64,000 nucleotides of DNA from J014 sp964486055 (GTDB taxonomy: Bacteria > Acidobacteriota > Blastocatellia > Pyrinomonadales > Pyrinomonadaceae), in NCBI GenBank assembly GCA_964486055.1, contig CAZALE010000001.1, positions 538,908-602,907 on the forward strand. Direction: 5' to 3'. The notes beneath the pieces are model-generated. The model was not told where the DNA came from, did not search any database, and was given only the letters and a program-made list of their open reading frames with translations. The position numbers were made by a program, and so were the translations under genes. Positions 36,235-44,646 of the stretch are shown in pieces (the first letter of the stretch is position 1; the number at the start of each line of letters is the position of its first letter).

Positions 36235-36795
36235 CTAACTTTTCGTAATTTCAAAGTCTAGTTCAGCTGGTTTCGATTGTATTGTTTTATTTGGACTCCA
36301 TCGTTTGACGGATGATTTATCTTCTGTCATCTCTAATAGCTCTCGGATAGTTTTATTAAATACCGGATGAATAAAATCTGGCGCCAATTCGGCCATTGGT
36401 ACTAACACAAATCGCCTTTGATGAAGGCGTGGATGTGGTATGGTTAAAAATGGTGTCTGGTACTGAAGGTTACCGTAAAAAAGCAGGTCCAAGTCAATAG
36501 TCCTGGGTTTCCTCAGGAATTTTTCTTTTCTACCTAGCAAGTATTCGATCCTAAGCATTCTTGCCATTATCTGGTCTGGAGTGATGTTTGATACTCTGAT
36601 TTCTGCTACTACGTTCAGATAGTTACCATGCTCTTGTTTTTCAACTTCTGCTGGCTCAGTTTCGTAAATAGCTGAAAGACGACATACCTCCAAGTGTGCT
36701 TCGAGTAACCCACGTACGGCTAACAATATATTCCCAGCTCTATCGCCAAGATTGGAGCCTATAGAAACGTAAGTGGTTATCGAATCACTCTGCAT
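36235..36795 (-). CDS. folK: 2-amino-4-hydroxy-6-hydroxymethyldihydropteridine diphosphokinase
   Basis: A 186-residue HPPK that transfers pyrophosphate from ATP to 6-hydroxymethyl-7,8-dihydropterin in folate synthesis. It has VSIGSNLGDRAGN, YETEPAEVEKQEHGNYLN, RTIDLDLLFYGN (metal Asp pair) and IPHPRLHQRRFVLVPMAELAPDFIHP. The C-terminal tail (about residues 150-186) is a little longer than usual and poorly conserved. It is the first gene of a two-gene unit with panB. folP and folB are not adjacent. Confidence 0.95.
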   Translation of the reverse strand: MQSDSITTYVSIGSNLGDRAGNILLAVRGLLEAHLEVCRLSAIYETEPAEVEKQEHGNYLNVVAEIRVSNITPDQIMARMLRIEYLLGRKEKFLRKPRTIDLDLLFYGNLQYQTPFLTIPHPRLHQRRFVLVPMAELAPDFIHPVFNKTIRELLEMTEDKSSVKRWSPNKTIQSKPAELDFEITKS

Positions 36796-36974
36796 TTTTT
36801 ATCAGCTGGTTTTTCCCTTCAGAAATATTTTCAGTTTATTTATTTTTCGATAAAGTGCAAATTCAAAATCAACCTGTTCTAATTTTTATTGATGCTTGGT
36901 TACTTTTTTGTTGATATGTCGAAAAAGACAAGGTTATAATTTCTGCTTGAATCTTGAGCGAGGCATAAAGTCGA

Positions 36975-37865
36975 ATGATAGGTTTTGAGATAGGATACTC
37001 GAATTTAAGAGCAGTTAAGCTCGATGGCGAACATCAGATTGTAGGTTTTAATCAAACCATTTGGGACACGCGTGAAAGCTTGGTGGCACAAATCATAGAT
37101 TTTATCAATCGAACAAAGGAGATCTTTGGGGACTTCGAACGGGTCGGAGTAGCTGTATCTGGGATTGTTGACAGGACTAGAAATAAGGTACTTTTGTCAA
37201 GGCATTTTGCTGAGCTTAGTTCCACAGATCTAGCGGCAGAACTAAAGCAAAATTGTAAAGTTGAGGCAGTTTTGGAGAACGACGCAAATGCTGGTGCTTG
37301 GGCTGAATACAAGCTGGGAGCTGGAATAGGAGCGCAAAGTATCTTTTACATATTACTTGGCAAGGGTGTAGGCGGTGCTATTATTTGCGGTGATAAGTTA
37401 TGGCGAGGTTCTGCTGGTTTTGCAGGTGAGATAGGTCATGTACTAGTAAGTACAGAAGAAAATCTCAGAGTCGAAGATGTTGCCTCCTACGATGGAATAC
37501 TTAGAAGGATAAGAAATAGAATTCATCAGGATCAGACCTCCTCGCTTGCAAGAATAAGTGAAGAATTAATCACTATTACAGATGTAGTGCGAGAGGCTAA
37601 CAATGGTGATGATTTTACGCAAATGATGCTGGAAAGAACCGGTAATTACCTCGGTGTTGCAGTCGCTGGGTTGATAAATATCCTCAATACCGAAAGGATA
37701 ATTGTCGGCGGTGACATAATGCAAGCCGGAGCTCCAATCCTAAGAGGAATGTCTCAAACTACCGAGCAATTCGCCTTCAAACCCAGCTTTGATTCAACCC
37801 AAATAATTTCAGGTTCACTGGGTGAGAAATCTGTCGCCATAGGTGCTGCACTGCTGACTCAATGA
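36975..37865 (+). CDS. ROK family protein lacking the zinc motif (possible degenerate sugar kinase)
   Basis: The 296-residue protein has the ROK fold: VAVSGIVDRTRNKVLLS, VLENDANAGAWAEYKLGAG (catalytic-type Asp103), ILLGKGVGGAIICGDKLWRGSAGFAGEIGHV and a C-terminal NILNTERIIVGGDI. Two family features are missing. The N-terminal phosphate loop, usually DxGGTK, reads FEIGYSN. The zinc-binding CxCGxxGCxE after GEIGH is replaced by VSTEENLRVEDVAS. It may be a weak or non-canonical kinase or a sugar-sensing protein without a DNA-binding domain. Confidence 0.82.
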   Translation: MIGFEIGYSNLRAVKLDGEHQIVGFNQTIWDTRESLVAQIIDFINRTKEIFGDFERVGVAVSGIVDRTRNKVLLSRHFAELSSTDLAAELKQNCKVEAVLENDANAGAWAEYKLGAGIGAQSIFYILLGKGVGGAIICGDKLWRGSAGFAGEIGHVLVSTEENLRVEDVASYDGILRRIRNRIHQDQTSSLARISEELITITDVVREANNGDDFTQMMLERTGNYLGVAVAGLINILNTERIIVGGDIMQAGAPILRGMSQTTEQFAFKPSFDSTQIISGSLGEKSVAIGAALLTQ

Positions 37866-37910
37866 AGGGAATTGAATAAAATTTATTAGCAAAACTCATC
37901 TAGTGAAAAC

Positions 37911-38019
37911 TTGCACAAAGTTTAGAAAAATTTTATCTTTTTAGTAGAAAAAGGTCGGGTAGTTCGGAAAAAATATCATTCTAGACTTTGCAAATAGAGA
38001 TAATTTTGTGCAAACTTTG
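37911..38019 (+). promoter_or_regulatory. Inverted motif pair in the promoter region of the respiratory operon
   Basis: TTGCACAAA (37911-37919) recurs inverted as TTTGTGCAA (38005-38013). Overlapping it, CAAAGTTT (37916-37923) recurs inverted as AAACTTTG (38012-38019). A related ACTTTGCAAA lies at 37985-37994. The pair flanks the likely promoter of actA, with GATAAT at 37999-38004 as a possible -10. No known regulator consensus was recognised. Confidence 0.3.
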
Positions 38020-38044
38020 AGAATTTAGAAATTAGAGGAAAAAA

Positions 38045-38701
38045 ATGGCTCAGGTTTTTCATAAGAGTGCGAACAATATAGCGAAAGCCAGCATTGCATT
38101 GGCTGTTATATTGGCTGGGGTCTCATTTTACGTATTTACTCAGTTAGCTCGCTCATCTTACTTGACGGGTACGTATTTAGAGAAGCAGCAACCAGTTCAA
38201 TTCAGCCATAAGCACCATGTTGGCGATGATGGTATAGATTGTCGTTACTGTCACTCGACAGTTGAGACGACAGCATCTGCTGGGATGCCTCCGACGCAAA
38301 CTTGTATGAACTGTCACTCTCAAATTTGGTCTGACAGTCCCTACCTTGAGATCGTGCGCGCGAGTTATCGTGAAAATAAGCCGATTGAATGGGAGCGTGT
38401 ACATGATCTTCCTGAATACGTCTATTTCAACCATTCAATTCACGTAAACAAGGGCATAGGGTGTTCTTCTTGTCATGGTGATGTGGCTAACATGCCGGCG
38501 GTCTATCAGGTAAATACCTTGCAGATGGAATGGTGTTTGTCTTGCCATCGTAAACCTGAAGAGTTTGTGCGTCCTAAGTCCGAAATTTACAACACCTCAT
38601 GGGTCAACAATCTGACTCCGGAGGAAAAGCAAAAGCTGAAGGAAGAGTATAAAATCAGACCGACCGAGATGTTAACGAGCTGTTCTACATGCCATCGCTG
38701 A
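38045..38701 (+). CDS. actA: Alternative Complex III subunit ActA, pentaheme cytochrome c
   Basis: A 218-residue protein with one N-terminal TM anchor (about residues 15-35). Five CxxCH heme c sites start at Cys66, Cys87, Cys140, Cys164 and Cys213, matching the pentaheme ActA of Alternative Complex III. The complex oxidises quinol and reduces a c-type carrier or oxidase in place of bc1. AGAGG precedes the ATG. It is first in a continuous operon actABCDEF-orf-sco1-coxBACD. About 180 bp of non-coding DNA with inverted motifs lie upstream. Confidence 0.93.
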   Translation: MAQVFHKSANNIAKASIALAVILAGVSFYVFTQLARSSYLTGTYLEKQQPVQFSHKHHVGDDGIDCRYCHSTVETTASAGMPPTQTCMNCHSQIWSDSPYLEIVRASYRENKPIEWERVHDLPEYVYFNHSIHVNKGIGCSSCHGDVANMPAVYQVNTLQMEWCLSCHRKPEEFVRPKSEIYNTSWVNNLTPEEKQKLKEEYKIRPTEMLTSCSTCHR

Positions 38702-38737
38702 AGTGGCAAGTAAATTTCTACTAAAGAGGGATGACTA

Positions 38738-41700
38738 ATGAGTAGAGAAAAAAGGTTTGCAGAATTAAAAAGAAGGATTTTAGGGCAAGAAGGGAAAGTC
38801 TATTGGCGTAGTTTAGAGGAATTTGCAAATACGCCTGAATTCGAGGAGTTTGTTAAACGTGAGTTTCCTGAGCATGCAGAGGAATGGGACAACAACCTCA
38901 GCAGAAGGAATTTTATCAAGCTAATGGGAGCTTCTTTAGCCCTAGCTGGATTGACGGGTTGTGTAATTCAACCACCAGAAAAAATTGTGCCTTACGTTCA
39001 GCAGCCCGAAGAAATCCTACCGGGCAAGCCCCTGTTTTTTGCGACTGCAATGACGCTGGGTGGGATTGCTGTAGGTCTCTTAGCCAAGTCTAACGAAGGC
39101 AGACCGACAAAAATTGAAGGTAATCCGCAACATCCCGGTAGCTTAGGAGGCACAGATGTATATGCTCAAGCAGCGCTTCTTGGCATGTACGATCCGGATC
39201 GCTCACAAGTAATCACGTATCTTGGAAGTCAGCGCACATGGCAAAGTTTCATAAATGAAATAAGAGCAAGGGTTGAGGAGCTGAGATCATCCGGTGGCGC
39301 GGGCATAAGATTTTTGAGTGAAACCGTCGTCTCACCTACTTTAGCAAACCAGATGAAGCAGTTGTTGACTGAACTGCCAAATGCTAAATGGTACCAATAT
39401 GAGCCGTTGAATAAAGACAATGCGATAGCTGGTGCCAAGATGGCATTTGGAACTCCTGTTCAAGTTGTTTACAAATTCGATCAGGCAGATAGAATTTTAT
39501 CACTCGATAAGGACATATTTAGCGAATTCAATGTTCGCTACATGAAAGATTTTGCGAAAAAGCGCGCCTTTACAGATGAGCAAAAGGAAATAAATCGTTT
39601 ATATGCAGTAGAGACGACGATAACTTTAACTGGGGCAAAAGCTGATCACAGATTAGCTGTTAAACCTAGTCAGATGCCCCTCATAGCCACTGCAATCGCA
39701 TCGGCTCTTGGCGTACCCGGTGTTAATTTTGATTTTTCAACTCTAGACGAAAGAACACGCAAATGGATACAGGTGATGGCCAAAGACTTTCTAGCTCATA
39801 AGGGTAAATCCATCGTTACAGTGGGCGACAATCAGCCTCCAATCGTTCATGCTTTGGCTCATGCAATAAATCATGTTTTAGAAAACGTAGGAAAGACCGT
39901 CACCTACATAGAACCATTTGCGCCAAATGCAGAAACATTGCAGATAGATCAGCTCCGACAGTTAATTCAGGAGATAGATAGCGGAGCCGTTAAGATTTTA
40001 GTGATACTTGGCGGAAATCCTGTTTATAATACTCCGATAGACTTGAAGCTAAATAAAGAAAGACTAAACAAAATTCCGCTCAGAGTTCATCTTGGACACT
40101 ATGTAGATGAAACTGCCGAGCTATGTCATTGGCATATATCTGAGAAGCATTTTCTCGAGTCATGGGGTGATTCCAGAGCATATGATGGTACAGTTACGAT
40201 GACTCAGCCCCTTATTAAGCCTCTGTATGATAGCAAGAGCATTTATGAGGTAGTGCAAGTTTTCTTTAAAGAAAATTACGATAAAACTGATCAGGATATT
40301 GTAAAGGAATTTTGGCAGAAACAAGGGTTAGGGGGCGATTTTGAAAAACAGTGGCGTAAAGCAATTCACGATGGTTTCATTGAAAATAGTGCATTGCCAG
40401 CTAAAAATGTCACTTTGAATAATTCCTTCCTCGGTCAAATTGAGAAAAACAATCGTGAAATTAAGCAAGGAGATCTTGAAATATCCATATTGCCTGATCC
40501 AAGTATTTATGATGGACGTTTTTGTAACAATGGCTGGCTTCAAGAATTACCTAACCCAATAACCAAGATCACTTGGGATAACGTAGCCTTGGTAAGCCCT
40601 AACACAGCTGCTAGGTTGGGATTGAATCAGGACGGTCGTGATCCAGGAGAGCAGGCAGGTGGGGCTCAGGGGATAAGTTTCTTGAATACAAAAGGAGGCA
40701 ATCTGTTTTCAGATCTAGTTAAGTTGAAGATTAATGGATCTGAAATTTCTAAACCAGTCCCCATATGGATCCAACCAGGACAGCCAGATGATGTAGTGAC
40801 AATATTTCTAGGCTATGGTCGCTGGCGTGCTGGTAAGGTTGGGACAGGATTAGGATATAATGCTTACGAGGCACGACGATCTGATGCTCAATATTTCACC
40901 TTCGGAAGTCTAGAAAAGACGGGTGAAAAGACCACCATTGCTTCGACTCAAACCCACTTCAACATGGAGGGAAGAGATATCCTTCGTGTCTGGGATTTTG
41001 AGCAATATAAAGAGCATCCCGATATGGGACACCAGCACGATGAATATCCGAAATCACTGTATCCTCGCTATGATTATTCAGATGAAAAGGCAGAGTGGAA
41101 GCATAGATGGGCGATGACTATTGATTTAAATGCTTGTGTAGGATGCAATGCTTGTGTAATAGCCTGTCAGGCCGAGAACAACATTCCAGTCGTTGGAAAA
41201 GAACAGGTAGAGAGAAGCAGAGAGATGCATTGGATGCGGGTTGATGCTTATTATATCGGCGAGGATGTAAATAACCCGCATGATCTCGCTTTCCAACCAG
41301 TTTTGTGTCAACAGTGTGAGCTAGCACCATGCGAGGTTGTATGTCCTGTTCACGCTACTGTGCACAGCGCTGAGGGATTAAATGACATGGTCTACAACCG
41401 TTGCGTTGGTACTAGATATTGTTCGAACAACTGTCCTTACAAAGTGAGAAGATTTAACTTCTTGCTTTATCAAGATTGGGACACACCGCAGTATAAGCTT
41501 ATGCGTAACCCTGAGGTTACGGTTAGAAGTCGCGGTGTAATGGAAAAATGCACTTACTGTGTTCAACGCATTGCGTTAGCACGCATTGAGGCTCGCAAGC
41601 AGGGAAGACGCATTCGCGATGGCGAAGCTACAACTGCCTGCCAGACTGTGTGTCCAACTGATGCCATAGTCTTCGGTGATTGGAACGATGAAAATAGTTT

Positions 41701-41896
41701 GGTGGCTAAGATGAAAAAGGATAAAAGAAATTATATCTTGCTTAACGAGCTAAATACGCAGCCAAGAACTACCTATCTTGCTGCGTTAAAAAATCAAAAT
41801 CCGGAGATGCCTGATTACGTGAAACCACCAGAGGTAAAACACAGTACAGGAGCTAAACACGAAGATATCGAGACAGATCATGGAAAGGAACACTGA
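38738..41896 (+). CDS. actB: Alternative Complex III subunit ActB, molybdopterin-oxidoreductase-like/Fe-S fusion
   Basis: The 1052-residue protein has an N-terminal cytoplasmic segment, then a Tat-type signal with SRRNFIKLMGAS (Arg56-Arg57) and a lipobox-like LTGC (Cys75). Residues about 80-760 are the molybdopterin-oxidoreductase-like part, which in this complex is known to lack the Mo cofactor. The C-terminal 250 residues carry ferredoxin repeats: CVGCNACVIACQ, CQQCELAPCEVVCP, CVGTRYCSNNCP, and CTYC with CQTVCP, enough for three [4Fe-4S] and one [3Fe-4S] cluster. The complex passes electrons from quinol oxidation to the ActA/ActE hemes on the periplasmic side. Confidence 0.95.
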   Translation: MSREKRFAELKRRILGQEGKVYWRSLEEFANTPEFEEFVKREFPEHAEEWDNNLSRRNFIKLMGASLALAGLTGCVIQPPEKIVPYVQQPEEILPGKPLFFATAMTLGGIAVGLLAKSNEGRPTKIEGNPQHPGSLGGTDVYAQAALLGMYDPDRSQVITYLGSQRTWQSFINEIRARVEELRSSGGAGIRFLSETVVSPTLANQMKQLLTELPNAKWYQYEPLNKDNAIAGAKMAFGTPVQVVYKFDQADRILSLDKDIFSEFNVRYMKDFAKKRAFTDEQKEINRLYAVETTITLTGAKADHRLAVKPSQMPLIATAIASALGVPGVNFDFSTLDERTRKWIQVMAKDFLAHKGKSIVTVGDNQPPIVHALAHAINHVLENVGKTVTYIEPFAPNAETLQIDQLRQLIQEIDSGAVKILVILGGNPVYNTPIDLKLNKERLNKIPLRVHLGHYVDETAELCHWHISEKHFLESWGDSRAYDGTVTMTQPLIKPLYDSKSIYEVVQVFFKENYDKTDQDIVKEFWQKQGLGGDFEKQWRKAIHDGFIENSALPAKNVTLNNSFLGQIEKNNREIKQGDLEISILPDPSIYDGRFCNNGWLQELPNPITKITWDNVALVSPNTAARLGLNQDGRDPGEQAGGAQGISFLNTKGGNLFSDLVKLKINGSEISKPVPIWIQPGQPDDVVTIFLGYGRWRAGKVGTGLGYNAYEARRSDAQYFTFGSLEKTGEKTTIASTQTHFNMEGRDILRVWDFEQYKEHPDMGHQHDEYPKSLYPRYDYSDEKAEWKHRWAMTIDLNACVGCNACVIACQAENNIPVVGKEQVERSREMHWMRVDAYYIGEDVNNPHDLAFQPVLCQQCELAPCEVVCPVHATVHSAEGLNDMVYNRCVGTRYCSNNCPYKVRRFNFLLYQDWDTPQYKLMRNPEVTVRSRGVMEKCTYCVQRIALARIEARKQGRRIRDGEATTACQTVCPTDAIVFGDWNDENSLVAKMKKDKRNYILLNELNTQPRTTYLAALKNQNPEMPDYVKPPEVKHSTGAKHEDIETDHGKEH

Positions 41897-41913
41897 TCTA
41901 GAGGGGTTGAAAT

Positions 41914-43347
41914 ATGCAAGACGTCAAACAATTTAGAGAAAGCATGTCTCCACCAATAATCGAGGGTAAGCACGATTTTGCTACCGTATCTGATAAAATC
42001 GGCGACATAACTCTCAAAAGAAAGACACCGTTTCATTGGTTCATAGGCTTCGCTATTTCATTTTTGATTGCTCAAATGCTACTGATGACAGTTACCTATC
42101 TGTTAGCGAAAGGTATAGGCATTTGGGGCAACAACCAGCCTGTAGGATGGGCGTTTGACATTATTAATTTTGTTTGGTGGATCGGTATAGGCCACGCTGG
42201 TACGCTAATATCTGCCATTCTTCTGCTCGTGAATCAAAAATGGCGAACCTCAATTAACCGTTTTGCTGAAGCCATGACGCTCTTTGCTGTAGCTTGTGCT
42301 GGGTTATTCCCATTATTGCACACAGGCCGTCCATGGTTAGCTTACTGGCTCTTTCCTTATCCTAATACGATGGGAATGTGGCCGCAGTTTCGATCACCAC
42401 TGATGTGGGACGTTTTCGCAGTCTCTACATACGCCACGGTATCATTACTTTTCTGGTATATCGGATTGATCCCAGATTTCGCGACGCTTCGTGATCGTGC
42501 AAAAAGCAAGATATTCAAGATCATTTATGGGATTTTATCATGGGGTTGGCGTGGTTCTGCGCGCCATTGGCATCGTTACGAAATCGCTTATCTGCTCTTA
42601 GCGGGACTTTCAACTCCTCTAGTGCTCTCTGTTCACTCAATAGTTTCATTTGACTTCTCCGTATCCCAATTGCCTGGATGGCATGCTACGATATTTCCTC
42701 CTTATTTCGTTGCAGGTGCTATATTCGCTGGTTTCGCAATGGTGTTAATACTGGCAATCCCTCTGAGACACTGGTATAACCTGAAAGATTTCATTACACC
42801 GGCTCATCTGGATTACATGGGGAAAATAATGCTAGCTACAGGTTTGATCGTTTGCTACGGTTATGCGATGGAAGCATTCTTCGGTTGGTATAGTGCCTCA
42901 CAGTATGAATACTTCATGATATATAACCGAATTTGGCACGGACCATATTGGTGGTCTTACTGGCTTTTGATCTTATGCAATGGTATTTCGATTCAATTGC
43001 TTTGGTTTAAGCGTTTTCGTCATAGTGAATTCTGGTTGTTTACCATCTCTGTAATCGTAAGTATAGGAATGTGGTTAGAGCGTTTCGTTATCATAGTTAC
43101 GAGCTTACACAGAGACTTTCTGCCCTCCTCTTGGGCTATGTATTCGCCGACAATATTTGATTGGTCGATGTTCATTGGTACTATCGGCTTCTTCTTTACG
43201 TTGTTCTATCTTTTCGTGCGCTTTGTGCCTATTATCTCGATATTTGAAGTTAGAACACTTTTACCAGAAGCCAATGTGCATGGACATCACCAGGATTTTG
43301 AAGAGATAGTCAATGAGGTTGAAAGAGAAAAGATAGATCAACCCTGA
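41914..43347 (+). CDS. actC: Alternative Complex III subunit ActC, NrfD-like membrane protein
   Basis: A 477-residue protein with about ten TM helices of the NrfD/PsrC family. Recognisable blocks are FVWWIGIGHAGTLISAILLL, TLFAVACAGLFPLLHTGRPW, HSIVSFDFSVSQLPGWHATIFPPYFVAGAIFAG and MWLERFVIIVTSLHRDFLPSSW. In Alternative Complex III this subunit holds the quinol site and a proposed proton path. GAGGGG precedes the start. An 80-nt imperfect hairpin follows the gene. Confidence 0.95.
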   Translation: MQDVKQFRESMSPPIIEGKHDFATVSDKIGDITLKRKTPFHWFIGFAISFLIAQMLLMTVTYLLAKGIGIWGNNQPVGWAFDIINFVWWIGIGHAGTLISAILLLVNQKWRTSINRFAEAMTLFAVACAGLFPLLHTGRPWLAYWLFPYPNTMGMWPQFRSPLMWDVFAVSTYATVSLLFWYIGLIPDFATLRDRAKSKIFKIIYGILSWGWRGSARHWHRYEIAYLLLAGLSTPLVLSVHSIVSFDFSVSQLPGWHATIFPPYFVAGAIFAGFAMVLILAIPLRHWYNLKDFITPAHLDYMGKIMLATGLIVCYGYAMEAFFGWYSASQYEYFMIYNRIWHGPYWWSYWLLILCNGISIQLLWFKRFRHSEFWLFTISVIVSIGMWLERFVIIVTSLHRDFLPSSWAMYSPTIFDWSMFIGTIGFFFTLFYLFVRFVPIISIFEVRTLLPEANVHGHHQDFEEIVNEVEREKIDQP

Positions 43348-43426
43348 GGCTGTTTCCGCTTGCCCGCGGTCAGTTAAAAGGATTGCTCACCCAATTCCTT
43401 TGACTGCCGGCAAGACTGGGACAGCC
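43348..43426 (+). repeat. Long imperfect stem-loop between actC and actD
   Basis: The whole intergenic stretch folds on itself. GGCTGT (43348-43353) pairs with ACAGCC (43421-43426), CTTGCC pairs with GGCAAG further in, and CGGTCAGTTAAAAGGATTG pairs with CCAATTCCTTTGACTGCCG with bulges, around a short CTCAC loop. No U-tract follows, and the actD SD AGGAGG lies just downstream. It looks like an mRNA-processing or stability element, or a small palindromic repeat. Confidence 0.65.
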
Positions 43427-43442
43427 ACCACTAGGAGGTTTT

Positions 43443-43979
43443 ATGAGCGATAAAAAGATTTACGGAATAATGGCAGAATTCGATACCCCTACTGAATTAG
43501 TCGACGCCGCTAGGAAGGTGCGCGATGCTGGATATACAAAGACCGATGCCTTTTCGCCATTCCCAATTCATGAAATAGATGAGGCACTGGGCATCAGGCG
43601 TTCTGTCCTACCATTTCTGGTTTTTGGTGGCGGCATCTTAGGTTTACTGACTGGATTAGGTTTGCAGTACTACACTCATGTCTTGGACTATCCGATAATA
43701 GTTGGTGGAAGACCTCACTTCAGCCTCCCGGCTTTCATTCCGCCTGCTTATGAGTTAACGATTCTATTTGCCGCTTTTACGGCGGTTTTTGGGATGTTAT
43801 TTTTGAATGGTTTGCCAATGCCGTATCATCCTGTTTTCAATGTTCCACGCTTCGCTCTCGCATCGAGAGATAAATTTTTTCTACTCATTGAAAGTCGTGA
43901 TCCCAAATTTGATTATGAAAAGACTAGGCAGTTCATGGAAAGCCTCAATCCCCAGGAGGTGTTTGATGTTGAAGAATAG
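43443..43979 (+). CDS. actD: Alternative Complex III subunit ActD (DUF3341)
   Basis: A 178-residue protein with two TM helices (about 58-75 and 98-122). It has the family's N-terminal KIYGIMAEFDTPTELVDAARKVRDAGYTKTDAFSPFPIHEIDEALG and a C-terminal HPVFNVPRF...DKFFLLIESRDPKFD. This is the DUF3341 pattern of ActD, a cytoplasm-facing membrane subunit with no cofactor. AGGAGG lies before the ATG. The actE start is inside its last 14 bp. Confidence 0.95.
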   Translation: MSDKKIYGIMAEFDTPTELVDAARKVRDAGYTKTDAFSPFPIHEIDEALGIRRSVLPFLVFGGGILGLLTGLGLQYYTHVLDYPIIVGGRPHFSLPAFIPPAYELTILFAAFTAVFGMLFLNGLPMPYHPVFNVPRFALASRDKFFLLIESRDPKFDYEKTRQFMESLNPQEVFDVEE

Positions 43980-44646
43980 CTTAATTTTGGTCCTGGCTGT
44001 CATGTTTTTCACAGCCTCATGTCGTTACGACATGCAGGATCAGCCGAAGTATAAACCATACAAGAAAAGTGATTTCTTTAATGATGGCAGAGCATCGCGG
44101 GAGTTGCCGTCGGGCGTAGTGCCACGTGGATTTTTAAGAGAAGATAAAGCTTTTTATACAGGTAAGAAAGAGATGGTGAGCAGCGTTCAGGTGCAAACGA
44201 CAACTGATGCCCAGGGCAATACAGTTGTTACAAGCTTCCCAGATTCTATTGAAGAGTTTCCCATACCGGTTACAAAAGAACTCATAGACCGTGGTCAGGA
44301 GCGTTATAACATTTATTGCATAATATGCCATGGACCTACTGGCAACGGAGATGGGATGATAGTAAGGCGTGGTTTTACAAAACCTCCGACTTATCATGAT
44401 GATAGGCTTAGAAACGCGCCCGTAGGGCATTTTTACGATGTGATAACCAATGGATGGGGCAGAATGAATGGATATGCCGCACAAATACAGCCTGCGGATC
44501 GCTGGGCAATAGTAGCTTACATACGTGCATTGCAGTATAGTCAGAATCCGAACGGTATGAAACCAATTCTGCCAACTCAAAGCAAGCCAACCTCACAAGA
44601 AAATAAAATGATCGCTAAAAATGATGAAAAGGGAGGAAATCGCTGA
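43966..44646 (+). CDS. actE: Alternative Complex III subunit ActE, monoheme cytochrome c lipoprotein
   Basis: The protein is 226 residues from the ATG at 43966, which has AGGAGG six bases upstream inside actD; longer frames lack a signal. The signal peptide ends FFTASC (lipid-modified Cys19). A single heme site CIICH is at residues 118-122 in YNIYCIICHGPTGNGDGM. The GWGRMNGYAAQI segment supplies the likely axial Met. In Alternative Complex III this subunit carries electrons out to the oxidase. It overlaps actD by 14 bp and actF by 1 bp. Confidence 0.94.
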   Translation: MLKNSLILVLAVMFFTASCRYDMQDQPKYKPYKKSDFFNDGRASRELPSGVVPRGFLREDKAFYTGKKEMVSSVQVQTTTDAQGNTVVTSFPDSIEEFPIPVTKELIDRGQERYNIYCIICHGPTGNGDGMIVRRGFTKPPTYHDDRLRNAPVGHFYDVITNGWGRMNGYAAQIQPADRWAIVAYIRALQYSQNPNGMKPILPTQSKPTSQENKMIAKNDEKGGNR

